Source: Nitrospira sp. BO4 (lineage in GTDB: Bacteria; Nitrospirota; Nitrospiria; Nitrospirales; Nitrospiraceae). Taken from it: 64,000 nucleotides of DNA. The translations under genes were made by a program, and so were the position numbers. Each line of letters opens with the position of its first letter. Position 1 is the stretch's first letter. Shown here piece by piece: positions 44,999-52,413 of the stretch. The notes beneath the pieces were generated by a model that saw only the letters and a program-made list of their open reading frames with translations, was not told the DNA's origin and ran no database searches. Location: the NCBI GenBank assembly GCA_030144965.1, contig JAMPUU010000017.1:186001-250000 (forward strand), read 5' to 3'.

Positions 44999-46060
44999 AT
45001 GGCGGCTGTCCCGCGCGATTACTATCAAATTCTCGGCATCCCTCGCACTGCCTCTCCGGATGACATCAAGAAGGCCTATCGCCGCCTGGCCCGGCAGTAC
45101 CATCCGGATCTCCACGCGGGGGGGAAGAAGGCCGAGATGGAGAAGAAATTCAAGGAACTCAACGAAGCACAGGAAGTGCTCACCGACCCGGACAAACGCA
45201 AAAAGTACGATCAGTTTGGAACAGATTGGGAACAGGCACAGGCCTTCCAGAGAGCCCGCCAGCAGTCAGGAGGGCGAGGCGGGTTTGGAGGACCATGGGG
45301 GTTCGATGGAGAATCCGGCAGCCAAGGAAGTGGCGGTTCCGGAGGTGAGCAGTTTTCAGACTTTTTCGAGAGTATCTTTGGAAACCGTGGCCGTAGCGGA
45401 ACTGGACGTAGTGGGTTCGCGATGCCGGGCGAAGACCTTGAATCCGAAGTCCAGTTGACACTGCGAGAAGTGCTGACCGGCGTGATCAAGCGCGTCAACC
45501 TGCGTGAACCCCAAACATGCTCGACCTGTCAGGGCAGTGGTTCCGTACGAGGCCGATCATGCGGCACCTGTCAGGGAACCGGCATGACCAGCGAGTATAA
45601 AACCATTGAGGTGCGGATTCCGGCCGGCGTCCAAGATGGAACGAGGGTCAGGGTTGCCGGAAAGGGCCAGCCTGGAGCGAACGGCGGCAAACGTGGCGAT
45701 CTGTATTTTCACGTGGTGATCCCTCCAGATCCGATCTTTCGTCGACAAGGCTCGGACGTGCATGTCACGTTGCCGATCTATCCCTGGGAAGCCGCATTGG
45801 GAGCTGACGTGACGGCTCCTACCTTGGCAGAGCCGGTAAAAGTCAAAGTGCCACCGGGCAGCAAAGCCGATGGTAAACTACGACTGAAGGGCAAAGGGCT
45901 TCCCTCTGCGACCGGCTCACATGGTGATCTGTTCCTGACGCTCCAAATCGTGATGCCGACAACCGCAACCGAAGAAGAGCGGGTGTTATACGAACGTTTG
46001 AGCAAGCAGCGACATCCAGATCCCCGAATGGAGCTGCTCTATACCGCCCAGCGACGTTGA
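44999..46060 (+). CDS. DnaJ-like cochaperone with a reduced zinc-binding region
   Basis: A 353-residue class A/B hybrid J-domain protein. The J domain is at residues 5-75 with HPD at 35-37 (QYHPDLH). A glycine/phenylalanine-rich linker covers about 88-142. Only two CxxCxGxG units are present, Cys174/177 (CSTCQGSG) and Cys188/191 (CGTCQGTG), where canonical DnaJ has four. The two C-terminal β domains follow ([40 protein letters not shown]). One zinc site rather than two would be formed. It stimulates a DnaK-type ATPase; no dnaK or grpE is nearby. It starts 82 bases after the TtuA-like gene on the same strand. Confidence 0.92.
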   Translation: MAAVPRDYYQILGIPRTASPDDIKKAYRRLARQYHPDLHAGGKKAEMEKKFKELNEAQEVLTDPDKRKKYDQFGTDWEQAQAFQRARQQSGGRGGFGGPWGFDGESGSQGSGGSGGEQFSDFFESIFGNRGRSGTGRSGFAMPGEDLESEVQLTLREVLTGVIKRVNLREPQTCSTCQGSGSVRGRSCGTCQGTGMTSEYKTIEVRIPAGVQDGTRVRVAGKGQPGANGGKRGDLYFHVVIPPDPIFRRQGSDVHVTLPIYPWEAALGADVTAPTLAEPVKVKVPPGSKADGKLRLKGKGLPSATGSHGDLFLTLQIVMPTTATEEERVLYERLSKQRHPDPRMELLYTAQRR

Positions 46061-46071
46061 TTTGAAGTGTG

Positions 46072-46102
46072 GTCGACTCCTGTACTTCGCTTTTGAGTCG
46101 AC
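46072..46102 (+). terminator. Hairpin after the dnaJ-like gene
   Basis: Perfect eight-base arms GTCGACTC (46072-46079) and GAGTCGAC (46095-46102) with a 15-base loop lie 12 bases after the dnaJ-like stop. It has no U-tract downstream; it may end or stabilise the transcript. Confidence 0.45.
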
Positions 46103-46172
46103 GTGCTTGCTTGCGTTGCGATGACTGCTATGGCAAGCTTTGAACCCAGATGTCTCAACCAAGGAGGAATTC

Positions 46173-46787
46173 ATGAAGTCTGTAATGAGGGCCACCACTG
46201 CCTCTGCGGTCGCTTCGATCTGTCTGTTGGTGTTGGGCGTACCCAGCCTCTGGGCGAATGATCCGAGCTATGGCCATGCCGGAGGAGGACATGGCTATGG
46301 AAAAGGGATGATGCACAGCGGCACCGGGCATCTGATCCGGCATTTGCTCAAACACGAAAAGGATATCGGACTCACCGCCGACCAGGTCACCAAACTGAAA
46401 GACATTCAGCTGAATCTTGACAAAGCACGGATTAAGGCGGAAGCCGATATTCAAATCGCTGAACGTGAACTGAGAGCGCTGACGGAGAGTGAGAAGTCTG
46501 ATCTCACCGCGATCGAAGCAAAGCTCAAGCAAAGCGAAGACCTGCAGGTCGGGCTGCGCATGACTTCCATCAAGACCCGCCGTGATGTGATGGGCTTGCT
46601 GACTCCGGAACAGCGTGCAAAGGAAACGTCTGAGCACGACAAAGTGATGGATCAGCACAAAGGCTCTGGATCGCCGCATGGAGGCGCAATGCCGTATGGC
46701 GGGAATCCTCATGGCGCCAATCCGCACGGCAAGAACCCTCATGAAGCCGTACCCCCTACACCACCGAGCAACATGTCCGTACAGTAA
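46173..46787 (+). CDS. Spy/CpxP-like periplasmic protein, His-rich
   Basis: A 204-residue exported protein. The signal peptide is [20 protein letters not shown] with cleavage near SLWA. After a His/Gly-rich stretch ([20 protein letters not shown]) comes the Spy/CpxP-type helix pair with LTxxQ motifs: [20 protein letters not shown] and [13 protein letters not shown]. The C-terminus repeats NPH three times ([19 protein letters not shown]), suggesting metal binding. ATG 46173 follows AAGGAGG; the frame extends to 46140. Its stop TAA shares one base with a possible ATG of the next reading frame, and ilvD follows within 17 bases. A periplasmic chaperone or metal-binding role is inferred. Confidence 0.82.
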   Translation: MKSVMRATTASAVASICLLVLGVPSLWANDPSYGHAGGGHGYGKGMMHSGTGHLIRHLLKHEKDIGLTADQVTKLKDIQLNLDKARIKAEADIQIAERELRALTESEKSDLTAIEAKLKQSEDLQVGLRMTSIKTRRDVMGLLTPEQRAKETSEHDKVMDQHKGSGSPHGGAMPYGGNPHGANPHGKNPHEAVPPTPPSNMSVQ

Positions 46788-46804
46788 TGCGGTCAGGAAG
46801 GCCT

Positions 46805-48478
46805 ATGCACAAGGAACTGAAGTTACAGAGTCATGATCTTCTCGTCGGCGCCGGCCGGGCCCCGGCTCGAGCCATGTTAAAAGCCGTTGGGTTTACCGAC
46901 GATGACCTGTCGAAACCTCTCGTCGGCGTTGCCAACACATGGATCGAGGTCATGCCATGCAATTTCCATTTGCGGCGGCTTTCAGAGCGAGTGAAGGCCG
47001 GGATTCGAGCGGCTGGTGGAACTCCAATCGAATACAACACCATCGCAGTGTCCGATGGGATCTCGATGGGAACGGAAGGAATGAAAGCGTCGCTGATCAG
47101 CCGCGAGGTGATCGCAGATTCAATCGAGTTGGTGGCCCGCGGACATTTGTTTGATGCGGTGGTGGCTCTGTCGGGTTGTGACAAGACAATCCCTGGCACC
47201 GTCATGGCGCTCGCCCGTCTGAATCTCCCATCGATAATGCTCTATGGGGGATCGATCATGCCTGGCCGTTTCCAGGGCCATGACGTGACTATCCAGGACG
47301 TGTTTGAAGCAGTCGGTAAACATGCGTCGGGTAAGATGAGCGACGCCGAGCTGAAAGACTTGGAAGATCATGCCTGCCCGGGACCGGGTGCCTGTGGAGG
47401 TCAGTTCACCGCAAACACCATGGCCATTGCGTTCGAGTTTCTCGGTATTTCACCGATGGGCCGCAATGGCGTTCCGGCCATGGACGACCGAAAGGATGAT
47501 GTAGCGTTTGAATGCGGCAAGATGGTGATGGATCTCATCAAGCAGGATCTGCGCCCTCGTCAGATCATTACCCGAAAGTCGTTGGAGAATGCCATCGCCG
47601 CAGTCGCCACGACGGGTGGATCGACCAATGCCGTTCTGCATCTGCTCGCCATTGCCCGTGAATCCGGGATCAAGTTGAGCATCGACGATTTTGACAAGAT
47701 CAACCGCAAGGTTCCCCTACTTGCCGATCTCAAACCAGGGGGACGCTTTGCCGCGGCGGACCTCTACGCCGCTGGTGGAACGATCCTGGTTGCCAAACGA
47801 TTACTCGATGCCGGACTCCTCCATAAGAGTCAGCCCACGGTCACAGGGCGAACCATCGGCGAAGAGGCATCGAACGCCCGTGAGACTCCTGGCCAACAAG
47901 TCCTGCGTCCCCTCTCCGATCCTATTAAACCGACAGGCGGTCTTGTGATTCTCAAGGGCAATCTGGCACCGGAAGGCTGTGTGGTCAAGGTGGCTGGACA
48001 TTCCATGATGAAATTCCAGGGGCCGGCGAAGGTCTATGACCGGGAAGAAGATGCATTCGTGGCGGTCAATGCAGGCCAGATCAAGCCGGGCGATGTCGTC
48101 GTCATTCGGTATGAGGGTCCGGCCGGTGGACCAGGGATGCGTGAAATGTTGGGCGTGACGGCCGCAATCGTGGGGGCCGGACTTGGCGACTCTGTCGCCC
48201 TGCTGACCGACGGGCGTTTCTCCGGTGCGACACACGGATTGATGGCGGGCCATGTCGCCCCTGAAGCCGCCAAAGGCGGGCCCATCGCGTCCGTTAAAAA
48301 CGGCGATATGATCACCTTCGATATTCCCAAACGCCGTCTGGACGTTGCGTTATCTCAGAAAGAAATAGTGTCTCGGCTGAAAAAGGTCAAACTACCCGTA
48401 CCACGCTATACCTCGGGTGTGATGGGGAAATATGCCAGACATGTCTCATCCGCCTCAGAGGGCGCCATTACGAGCTGA
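46805..48478 (+). CDS. ilvD: Dihydroxy-acid dehydratase
   Basis: A 557-residue [Fe-S] enzyme for the third step of branched-chain amino acid synthesis. Three cluster cysteines are seen: Cys52 (VMPCNFHL), Cys125 ([10 protein letters not shown]) and Cys197 ([14 protein letters not shown]). Other signatures are [12 protein letters not shown] and [20 protein letters not shown] near the C-terminus. ATG 46805 has AGGAAGG at correct spacing; ATG 46787 would add six residues. It lies 17 bases after the Spy-like gene, an unusual pairing that may be chance cotranscription. Confidence 0.96.
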   Translation: MHKELKLQSHDLLVGAGRAPARAMLKAVGFTDDDLSKPLVGVANTWIEVMPCNFHLRRLSERVKAGIRAAGGTPIEYNTIAVSDGISMGTEGMKASLISREVIADSIELVARGHLFDAVVALSGCDKTIPGTVMALARLNLPSIMLYGGSIMPGRFQGHDVTIQDVFEAVGKHASGKMSDAELKDLEDHACPGPGACGGQFTANTMAIAFEFLGISPMGRNGVPAMDDRKDDVAFECGKMVMDLIKQDLRPRQIITRKSLENAIAAVATTGGSTNAVLHLLAIARESGIKLSIDDFDKINRKVPLLADLKPGGRFAAADLYAAGGTILVAKRLLDAGLLHKSQPTVTGRTIGEEASNARETPGQQVLRPLSDPIKPTGGLVILKGNLAPEGCVVKVAGHSMMKFQGPAKVYDREEDAFVAVNAGQIKPGDVVVIRYEGPAGGPGMREMLGVTAAIVGAGLGDSVALLTDGRFSGATHGLMAGHVAPEAAKGGPIASVKNGDMITFDIPKRRLDVALSQKEIVSRLKKVKLPVPRYTSGVMGKYARHVSSASEGAITS

Positions 48479-48525
48479 TCATCCCGACTCTATTGTGCCT
48501 GCTTACACTCACAGGAGCCCCACAG

Positions 48526-48687
48526 GCTGTTCAAAAAGGCCGCCGTCTTTACCCACCCAGCCCCAGCGCGCCAAGACGCGCCGTTCCACGAGCAAGGCCG
48601 CAACGAGCGAAGAGGTGAAGCGCACCCTTCTCGTACGTTGAACCTCTGAGCGATGTGAGAACGAAGCTGGAGGCGTTTTTCAACAGC
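48526..48687. mobile_element. 162-bp palindromic repeat element with near-perfect terminal inverted repeats (MITE-like), copy 2
   Basis: GCTGTTCAAAAAGGCC (48526-48541) and GGCGTTTTTCAACAGC (48672-48687) are inverted repeats agreeing at 14 of 16 positions. The interior has no gene and includes AAGGCCGCAACGAGCGAAGA and CGTACGTTGAACCTCTGAGC. It fills the ilvD-to-ABC-permease gap completely and almost touches the permease stop at 48691. A degenerate relative lies at 33303-33422. Elements of this kind are, from memory, repeated in Nitrospira genomes; that is recollection rather than something tested here. Confidence 0.7.
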
Positions 48688-48690
48688 GTG

Positions 48691-49452
48691 CTAGCGGAAA
48701 TCGCGCCGTTGGAAAATGAGGGACGCGAGCATCAGAAGAAGGGTGGTATAGGCCAGTCCATAGGCCGCGATCAACAGCAAATCACCGGTCGGTACATCAA
48801 GTTGATGAGTCACGTGTCCTTTCAGATTGAATCGATCCAGGTTCGGCAGGATATAGTACATCCCCTCCAGTACGGTACGACCTGCCCCTTCCATCTTTTG
48901 GCCGAACGCCTTTAGATCAGGCGTCAGGTGGCCGATCACATAAATCGCCAGGGTAAAGATCGCGCTGAGTGTCGCGCTCGAAAAGGTCGAGAAAAGCAGC
49001 GCGACTGCCGTGATCACCATGAATTCCAAGACAATCATCCCAAGCGCCTTAAACAGCACGGCATGAACAGGAACGTCTTGAAGGGAAAGCACCGCCAGTA
49101 ACCCGGCTGCCATGACGGCCGTATTGATGACCAGCGTGAGACTGAGTCCCAAATATTTTCCCAACAGGAACTGAAACCGGGCCACCGGTTTGGAAACGAT
49201 GGTGTAGATGGTTTTCTTCTCGATTTCCTTGCTGACCAGGCCGATACCGACGAAAATGGCGATCAGCACCCCGAAGAAATTGATGCTGCCGAGGCCGATA
49301 TCCAAAATGAGACGATGAAACTCCCCAAGCGTCAACCGCATCAATATCAGCGAACTGCCGATCATGAGAAGCGCGAAGATCAATAGGTTGTAGAGCAGTT
49401 TGTCACGAAGGTTCTCACGAAACGTATTCAGCGCAATCGAGAGCACCTTCAT
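48691..49452 (-). CDS. ABC-2-type permease, PilI-like
   Basis: A 253-residue membrane protein with about six hydrophobic helices. It begins with the ABC-2 feature MKVLSIALNTFRENLRDKLL, followed by LLYNLLIFALLMIGSSLILM, and ends in YTTLLLMLASLIFQRRDFR. The VSKEIEKKTIYTIVSKPVAR segment near residues 75-95 is the usual coupling helix to the ATPase. Its start overlaps the stop of the ABC ATPase gene by one base. Placed in an operon-like run with a pilin, it resembles PilI of the Myxococcus PilGHI transporter, which is needed for pilus formation; that link is inference from gene order. Confidence 0.85.
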   Translation of the reverse strand: MKVLSIALNTFRENLRDKLLYNLLIFALLMIGSSLILMRLTLGEFHRLILDIGLGSINFFGVLIAIFVGIGLVSKEIEKKTIYTIVSKPVARFQFLLGKYLGLSLTLVINTAVMAAGLLAVLSLQDVPVHAVLFKALGMIVLEFMVITAVALLFSTFSSATLSAIFTLAIYVIGHLTPDLKAFGQKMEGAGRTVLEGMYYILPNLDRFNLKGHVTHQLDVPTGDLLLIAAYGLAYTTLLLMLASLIFQRRDFR

Positions 49453-50417
49453 CAGACTCGCGCCTCCACTGCTGGCTGTGTCCCTTTGGCTTCACGTATA
49501 AAAAGATCTTCGAGCGACGCCTTATGCGGGGTGAGCGAAACCAATTTGGCCTTGGCTGACCGAATGACATCGAGCGCCTGATTGACATCTTGCTGACTGG
49601 TCAATACGACCATGACTCGCTCTCCTTGCAGGACAATTTTAGTGGTCAGGGGTCTGATCCGTTCAAGGTCTTCCGGAAGCAGACGATCGATCACCGCTTC
49701 TACTTCATGAGTCGTGTTTCCCGCGACCAATTCCGACACATGCCCGCAGGCGACGAGCCGTCCCTTCATAATCATGGCGACCCGATCACAAAGCAACTCA
49801 GCATCATGGAGGATGTGCGAACTGAACATCACGGTCTTGCCGGACTCCTTGAGCCGCAGAATGAGATCGCGCACTTCCTTACGCCCGATCGGATCCAGGC
49901 CTGACATGGGCTCATCCAAGACGACCAGCCCTGGATCATTGATTAAGGCTTGCGCGATCCCCACCCGCTGGAGCATGCCCTTCGAAAACTTTCGTAATTG
50001 CAGATCGCGGGCATGCGTCATACCGACGAGCTCCAATAACTCGTCAATACGTTTTTCGAGCGCAGATCCCAACAGCCCAAACAGATGACCGTAGAATCGC
50101 AGGAATTCTCGACCCGTCAGATAATCATAAAAATACGGCGATTCAGGAAGGAACCCGACTTTGGCCTTGGCAACTGGATCGCCAACCGACCGTCCAAACA
50201 GTGTTGCAGTTCCCCCACTCGGATAGATGAGCCCCATCAACATCTTAATTGTCGTCGTCTTCCCAGCACCGTTTGGTCCGAGAAAGCCAAAGACTTCTCC
50301 TCGCTGCACCTCAAACGACAATCCATCAACAGCCGTCACTCGTCGCCCCCAGAAGCCGACTTTGAAAATCTTATAAAGATGATCAATTTGAACGACCTTT
50401 TCGCTCCCCGCATCCAT
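49452..50417 (-). CDS. ABC transporter ATP-binding protein, PilH-like
   Basis: A 321-residue ATPase. Walker A is GPNGAGKT at residues 47-54, the signature loop is RKFSKGMLQRVGIAQ (a variant LSGGQ), and Walker B is LVVLDEPMSGLDPIGR. The H-loop follows (MFSSHILHDAE). The C-terminal 90 residues form an extra domain (IVLQGERVMVVLTSQQDVNQ) common in ABC-2 exporters. It sits directly between a TPR protein gene (12 bases upstream) and the permease, forming one operon. It powers export of an unknown substrate; the pilin neighbour suggests pilus biogenesis. Confidence 0.92.
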   Translation of the reverse strand: MDAGSEKVVQIDHLYKIFKVGFWGRRVTAVDGLSFEVQRGEVFGFLGPNGAGKTTTIKMLMGLIYPSGGTATLFGRSVGDPVAKAKVGFLPESPYFYDYLTGREFLRFYGHLFGLLGSALEKRIDELLELVGMTHARDLQLRKFSKGMLQRVGIAQALINDPGLVVLDEPMSGLDPIGRKEVRDLILRLKESGKTVMFSSHILHDAELLCDRVAMIMKGRLVACGHVSELVAGNTTHEVEAVIDRLLPEDLERIRPLTTKIVLQGERVMVVLTSQQDVNQALDVIRSAKAKLVSLTPHKASLEDLFIREAKGTQPAVEARV

Positions 50418-50429
50418 AGAATCCTCAGG

Positions 50430-51365
50430 CTAGACGCCCCCCTTTAGATCCAAACGAAATACCTTTAATCGAGTAGGATGGGTGCTGCTTCTGACCTCTC
50501 CCGTCTGAGCATCGAATAGGTAAGACCCGCCAAACGGTTCATGAGGAACTCGATCGAGATACCCTTCGGAAACGAGATCCACGAGTACTCTTGGAAAAAC
50601 CTGATGCTTGATGCGATATTGTTCGATGGCCCGCTCGAGTATCCTCAGGTCACGCTCGATCATCACTTCTTTAGCTCGAGTCTCTAACTTCTCTCGTACG
50701 ACGAGATCCGGGTTTTCTTTCCACAACGCTTCAAGAAATTGAAGGGCGACCTCAGGGTTCCCCGATTCTGCATGCATGCGTGTTGCCAACCCAGGAAGAA
50801 AGTCAGGAGCTCCTGGAGTGCGTGCGGCGCGCCCGATATACTCCGCTCCCGTTGTCGCGTCCCCAAGAGCGAAGTAATGATTGTAGCCAAGTAAAAATGG
50901 AAGATTCCATTCACCGGGATTTTCGCGATGCCCTTTTTCAAGAAGACGATTGCTTAAATCGGGTCGGTTCGCATAGTTTGTGAGCGCAACACCGCCGACG
51001 TAGTAGGCATACGCATATCGCGGGTCCAGCGTCGTGATTACGTCGAGAGCGTGATAAATCCATTCGTATTCGTTGTCGGTATTCTTTTTCTTGCCCCAGA
51101 CTTGCAGTAGCCGCAGCCACAGAAGATCAGCGCCGAGGTGATGATAGCCCAATAGAGCAGGTTTGAGATGTTCTCCCCGTGGCAACTGCGCCAACTCTTC
51201 TATTCTGACTGTCGTTCGGTCAATGCGACGATCCAAGATCTGTTGTAGAAGGACAATGGAAGCCAAGAGACCGGCTGTCACCAAAGTAACAGCAATCCGC
51301 AGGATATGACTGGAATGCTGGGTGACACTATGAATCGGTATCTCGAGAGAGGAGTATCCTGGCAT
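50430..51365 (-). CDS. Membrane-anchored TPR protein with a GspG-like C-terminal domain
   Basis: A 311-residue protein. One membrane helix lies near residues 22-42 (ILRIAVTLVTAGLLASIVLL). The middle is helical and TPR-like (YEWIYHALDVITTLDPRYAY, AARTPGAPDFLPGLATRM). The last 60 residues (ILERAIEQYRIKHQVFPRVL, DLVSEGYLDRVPHEPFGG, SYLFDAQTGEVRSST) resemble the globular calcium-loop part of the type II pseudopilin GspG. It has no pilin-like N-terminus of its own, so this looks like a borrowed GspG tail on a TPR scaffold. It follows the pilin gene and a strong hairpin and precedes the ABC genes, so it may be a PilG-like pilus assembly factor. Confidence 0.7.
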   Translation of the reverse strand: MPGYSSLEIPIHSVTQHSSHILRIAVTLVTAGLLASIVLLQQILDRRIDRTTVRIEELAQLPRGEHLKPALLGYHHLGADLLWLRLLQVWGKKKNTDNEYEWIYHALDVITTLDPRYAYAYYVGGVALTNYANRPDLSNRLLEKGHRENPGEWNLPFLLGYNHYFALGDATTGAEYIGRAARTPGAPDFLPGLATRMHAESGNPEVALQFLEALWKENPDLVVREKLETRAKEVMIERDLRILERAIEQYRIKHQVFPRVLVDLVSEGYLDRVPHEPFGGSYLFDAQTGEVRSSTHPTRLKVFRLDLKGGV

Positions 51366-51390
51366 GGATGATCTCGCCTAGACGTGAGAA

Positions 51391-51420
51391 GTCCCGCCGA
51401 CTGTTTCCAGTCGGCGGGAC
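51391..51420 (-). terminator. 13-bp perfect hairpin after the pilin gene
   Basis: GTCCCGCCGACTG (51391-51403) and CAGTCGGCGGGAC (51408-51420) pair perfectly with a TTTC loop, followed on the minus strand by TTCTC. It lies 29 bases after the pilin stop and before the TPR gene. It would let most transcripts end after the abundant pilin while some read through to the assembly genes. Confidence 0.75.
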
Positions 51421-51449
51421 GCTCATTCTACACAGAACCTACTAACCTC

Positions 51450-52076
51450 TTAGAACACACCGGGTACGCAGTCACCTGCACCGGTGCTATCAGCAGAGGC
51501 CCAGACGGAAAGGACAGGGTCACCATCCAGGTTGCTCGCTGCTGTCGCCCTGAATCCAGCGGCAGTCGGGCCGACATCCGTAGCACCAGTTTCCGCAGTA
51601 ATCAAGGCCGCTGGGGCCGCAGTCGGTCCTAGACAAGAGGTGTGCGAAACTGCGTAGGTCCCCGTCGCGTACTGATAAAGGACGTTACCGGTAGCCTGAA
51701 ATCCAAGATTAGCAAATGTGCCTAAAGACACACCGGCGCCGCCACCACCGACACACCATCCAGTAGCGGCTGCGGGAGTGGGAGTGAGCCATGCCGAGCC
51801 GGCCGCGTTCCAATTCTGCGGCTGCATCTTGGTACCGGCTGCGGGCGCCACTGCCGGCGCCAGAGCAACCGTCAAGAAGCACCCACGTTCACCTTGCCAT
51901 GACACTTCGGACGTCTTAATCGCACCAAGGTTCGTCTTCGCCTCCGACTGCCGAGACTTCATCTGATACTGCAGGAAGTTGGGGATGGCGATGGCCGCCA
52001 GGATCCCGATGATCGCCACGACGATCATCAACTCAATGAGGGTGAAACCCTCTTGTTTACGGAGCGACTTAAACAT
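51450..52076 (-). CDS. pilA: Type IV major pilin-like protein
   Basis: A 208-residue prepilin. The leader MFKSLRKQEG is cleaved before Phe11 of FTLIELMIVVAIIGILAAIA, and Glu15 is the conserved Glu5 of the mature pilin. The rest is Ala/Gly/Thr-rich with four or more cysteines (GCFLTV, GWCVGG, TSCLGP, GDCVPG) that likely form disulfides, the last enclosing the C-terminal D-region. ATG 52076 has GGAGG at ideal spacing; a longer frame to 52184 is a false extension. A σ54-type promoter lies about 85 bases upstream, as for pilA genes controlled by PilS/PilR elsewhere. It is followed by a hairpin, a TPR protein and an ABC transporter. Confidence 0.93.
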   Translation of the reverse strand: MFKSLRKQEGFTLIELMIVVAIIGILAAIAIPNFLQYQMKSRQSEAKTNLGAIKTSEVSWQGERGCFLTVALAPAVAPAAGTKMQPQNWNAAGSAWLTPTPAAATGWCVGGGGAGVSLGTFANLGFQATGNVLYQYATGTYAVSHTSCLGPTAAPAALITAETGATDVGPTAAGFRATAASNLDGDPVLSVWASADSTGAGDCVPGVF

Positions 52077-52413
52077 CGTACTGCCTCCTTGTTGATGGTT
52101 CACTGACGGCCCGGTTCGTAACCTGCGGCGCTCATGTTGCCGCCTACCTGTGCCTATAGCAGGTTTGGTGCCGATCAATGACAAGGCCTAGCGTACCATC
52201 GATCCCTGATGACGCAACAACTTACGAGAAATCAGCGTGCGGCAGGTCGGTAATAAGCCCCTTATCTTTCCGCAATCTGCTTCGGAGTGCCGAGAATTGG
52301 CACTTTATTGGGCTCGGGCCGGTACGGGATGTTTCGACGCCAATCCTGGTGCAGGAACTTCCTGAAGGCCGTCAGGAGAGCCGGAGGTATGGGGAAATAA
52401 TCGTTGAAAGAGT
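52077..52413. other. Regulatory region between the TPR lipoprotein gene and pilA
   Basis: The 337 bases contain no gene. They hold the pilA ribosome binding site, a σ54-type promoter and an inverted repeat AGTGCC-N7-GGCACT (52286-52304) about 130 bases before the predicted start of transcription. The last could be an enhancer site for a PilR-type activator or the terminator of the upstream TPR gene. Confidence 0.55.
52159..52172 (-). promoter_or_regulatory. Predicted σ54 promoter of the pilin gene
   Basis: On the minus strand TCGGCACCAAACCTGCTAT puts GG (52172-52171) and GC (52160-52159) ten bases apart, as σ54 requires; the -24 reads CGGCAC and the -12 reads CTGCT. Transcription would begin near 52147, about 70 bases before the ATG. 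An inverted repeat at 52286-52304 lies further upstream, where an activator could bind. Confidence 0.65.

Noticed and set aside
47195-47215. σ54-like GG-N10-GC inside ilvD
   Set aside because: It lies within a coding region and its -12 part is TGGC rather than TTGC; such matches occur by chance.
48479-48690. Possible coding frames within the ilvD-permease gap
   Set aside because: The stretch is explained by the palindromic repeat, and no frame has a start signal or protein-like sequence.
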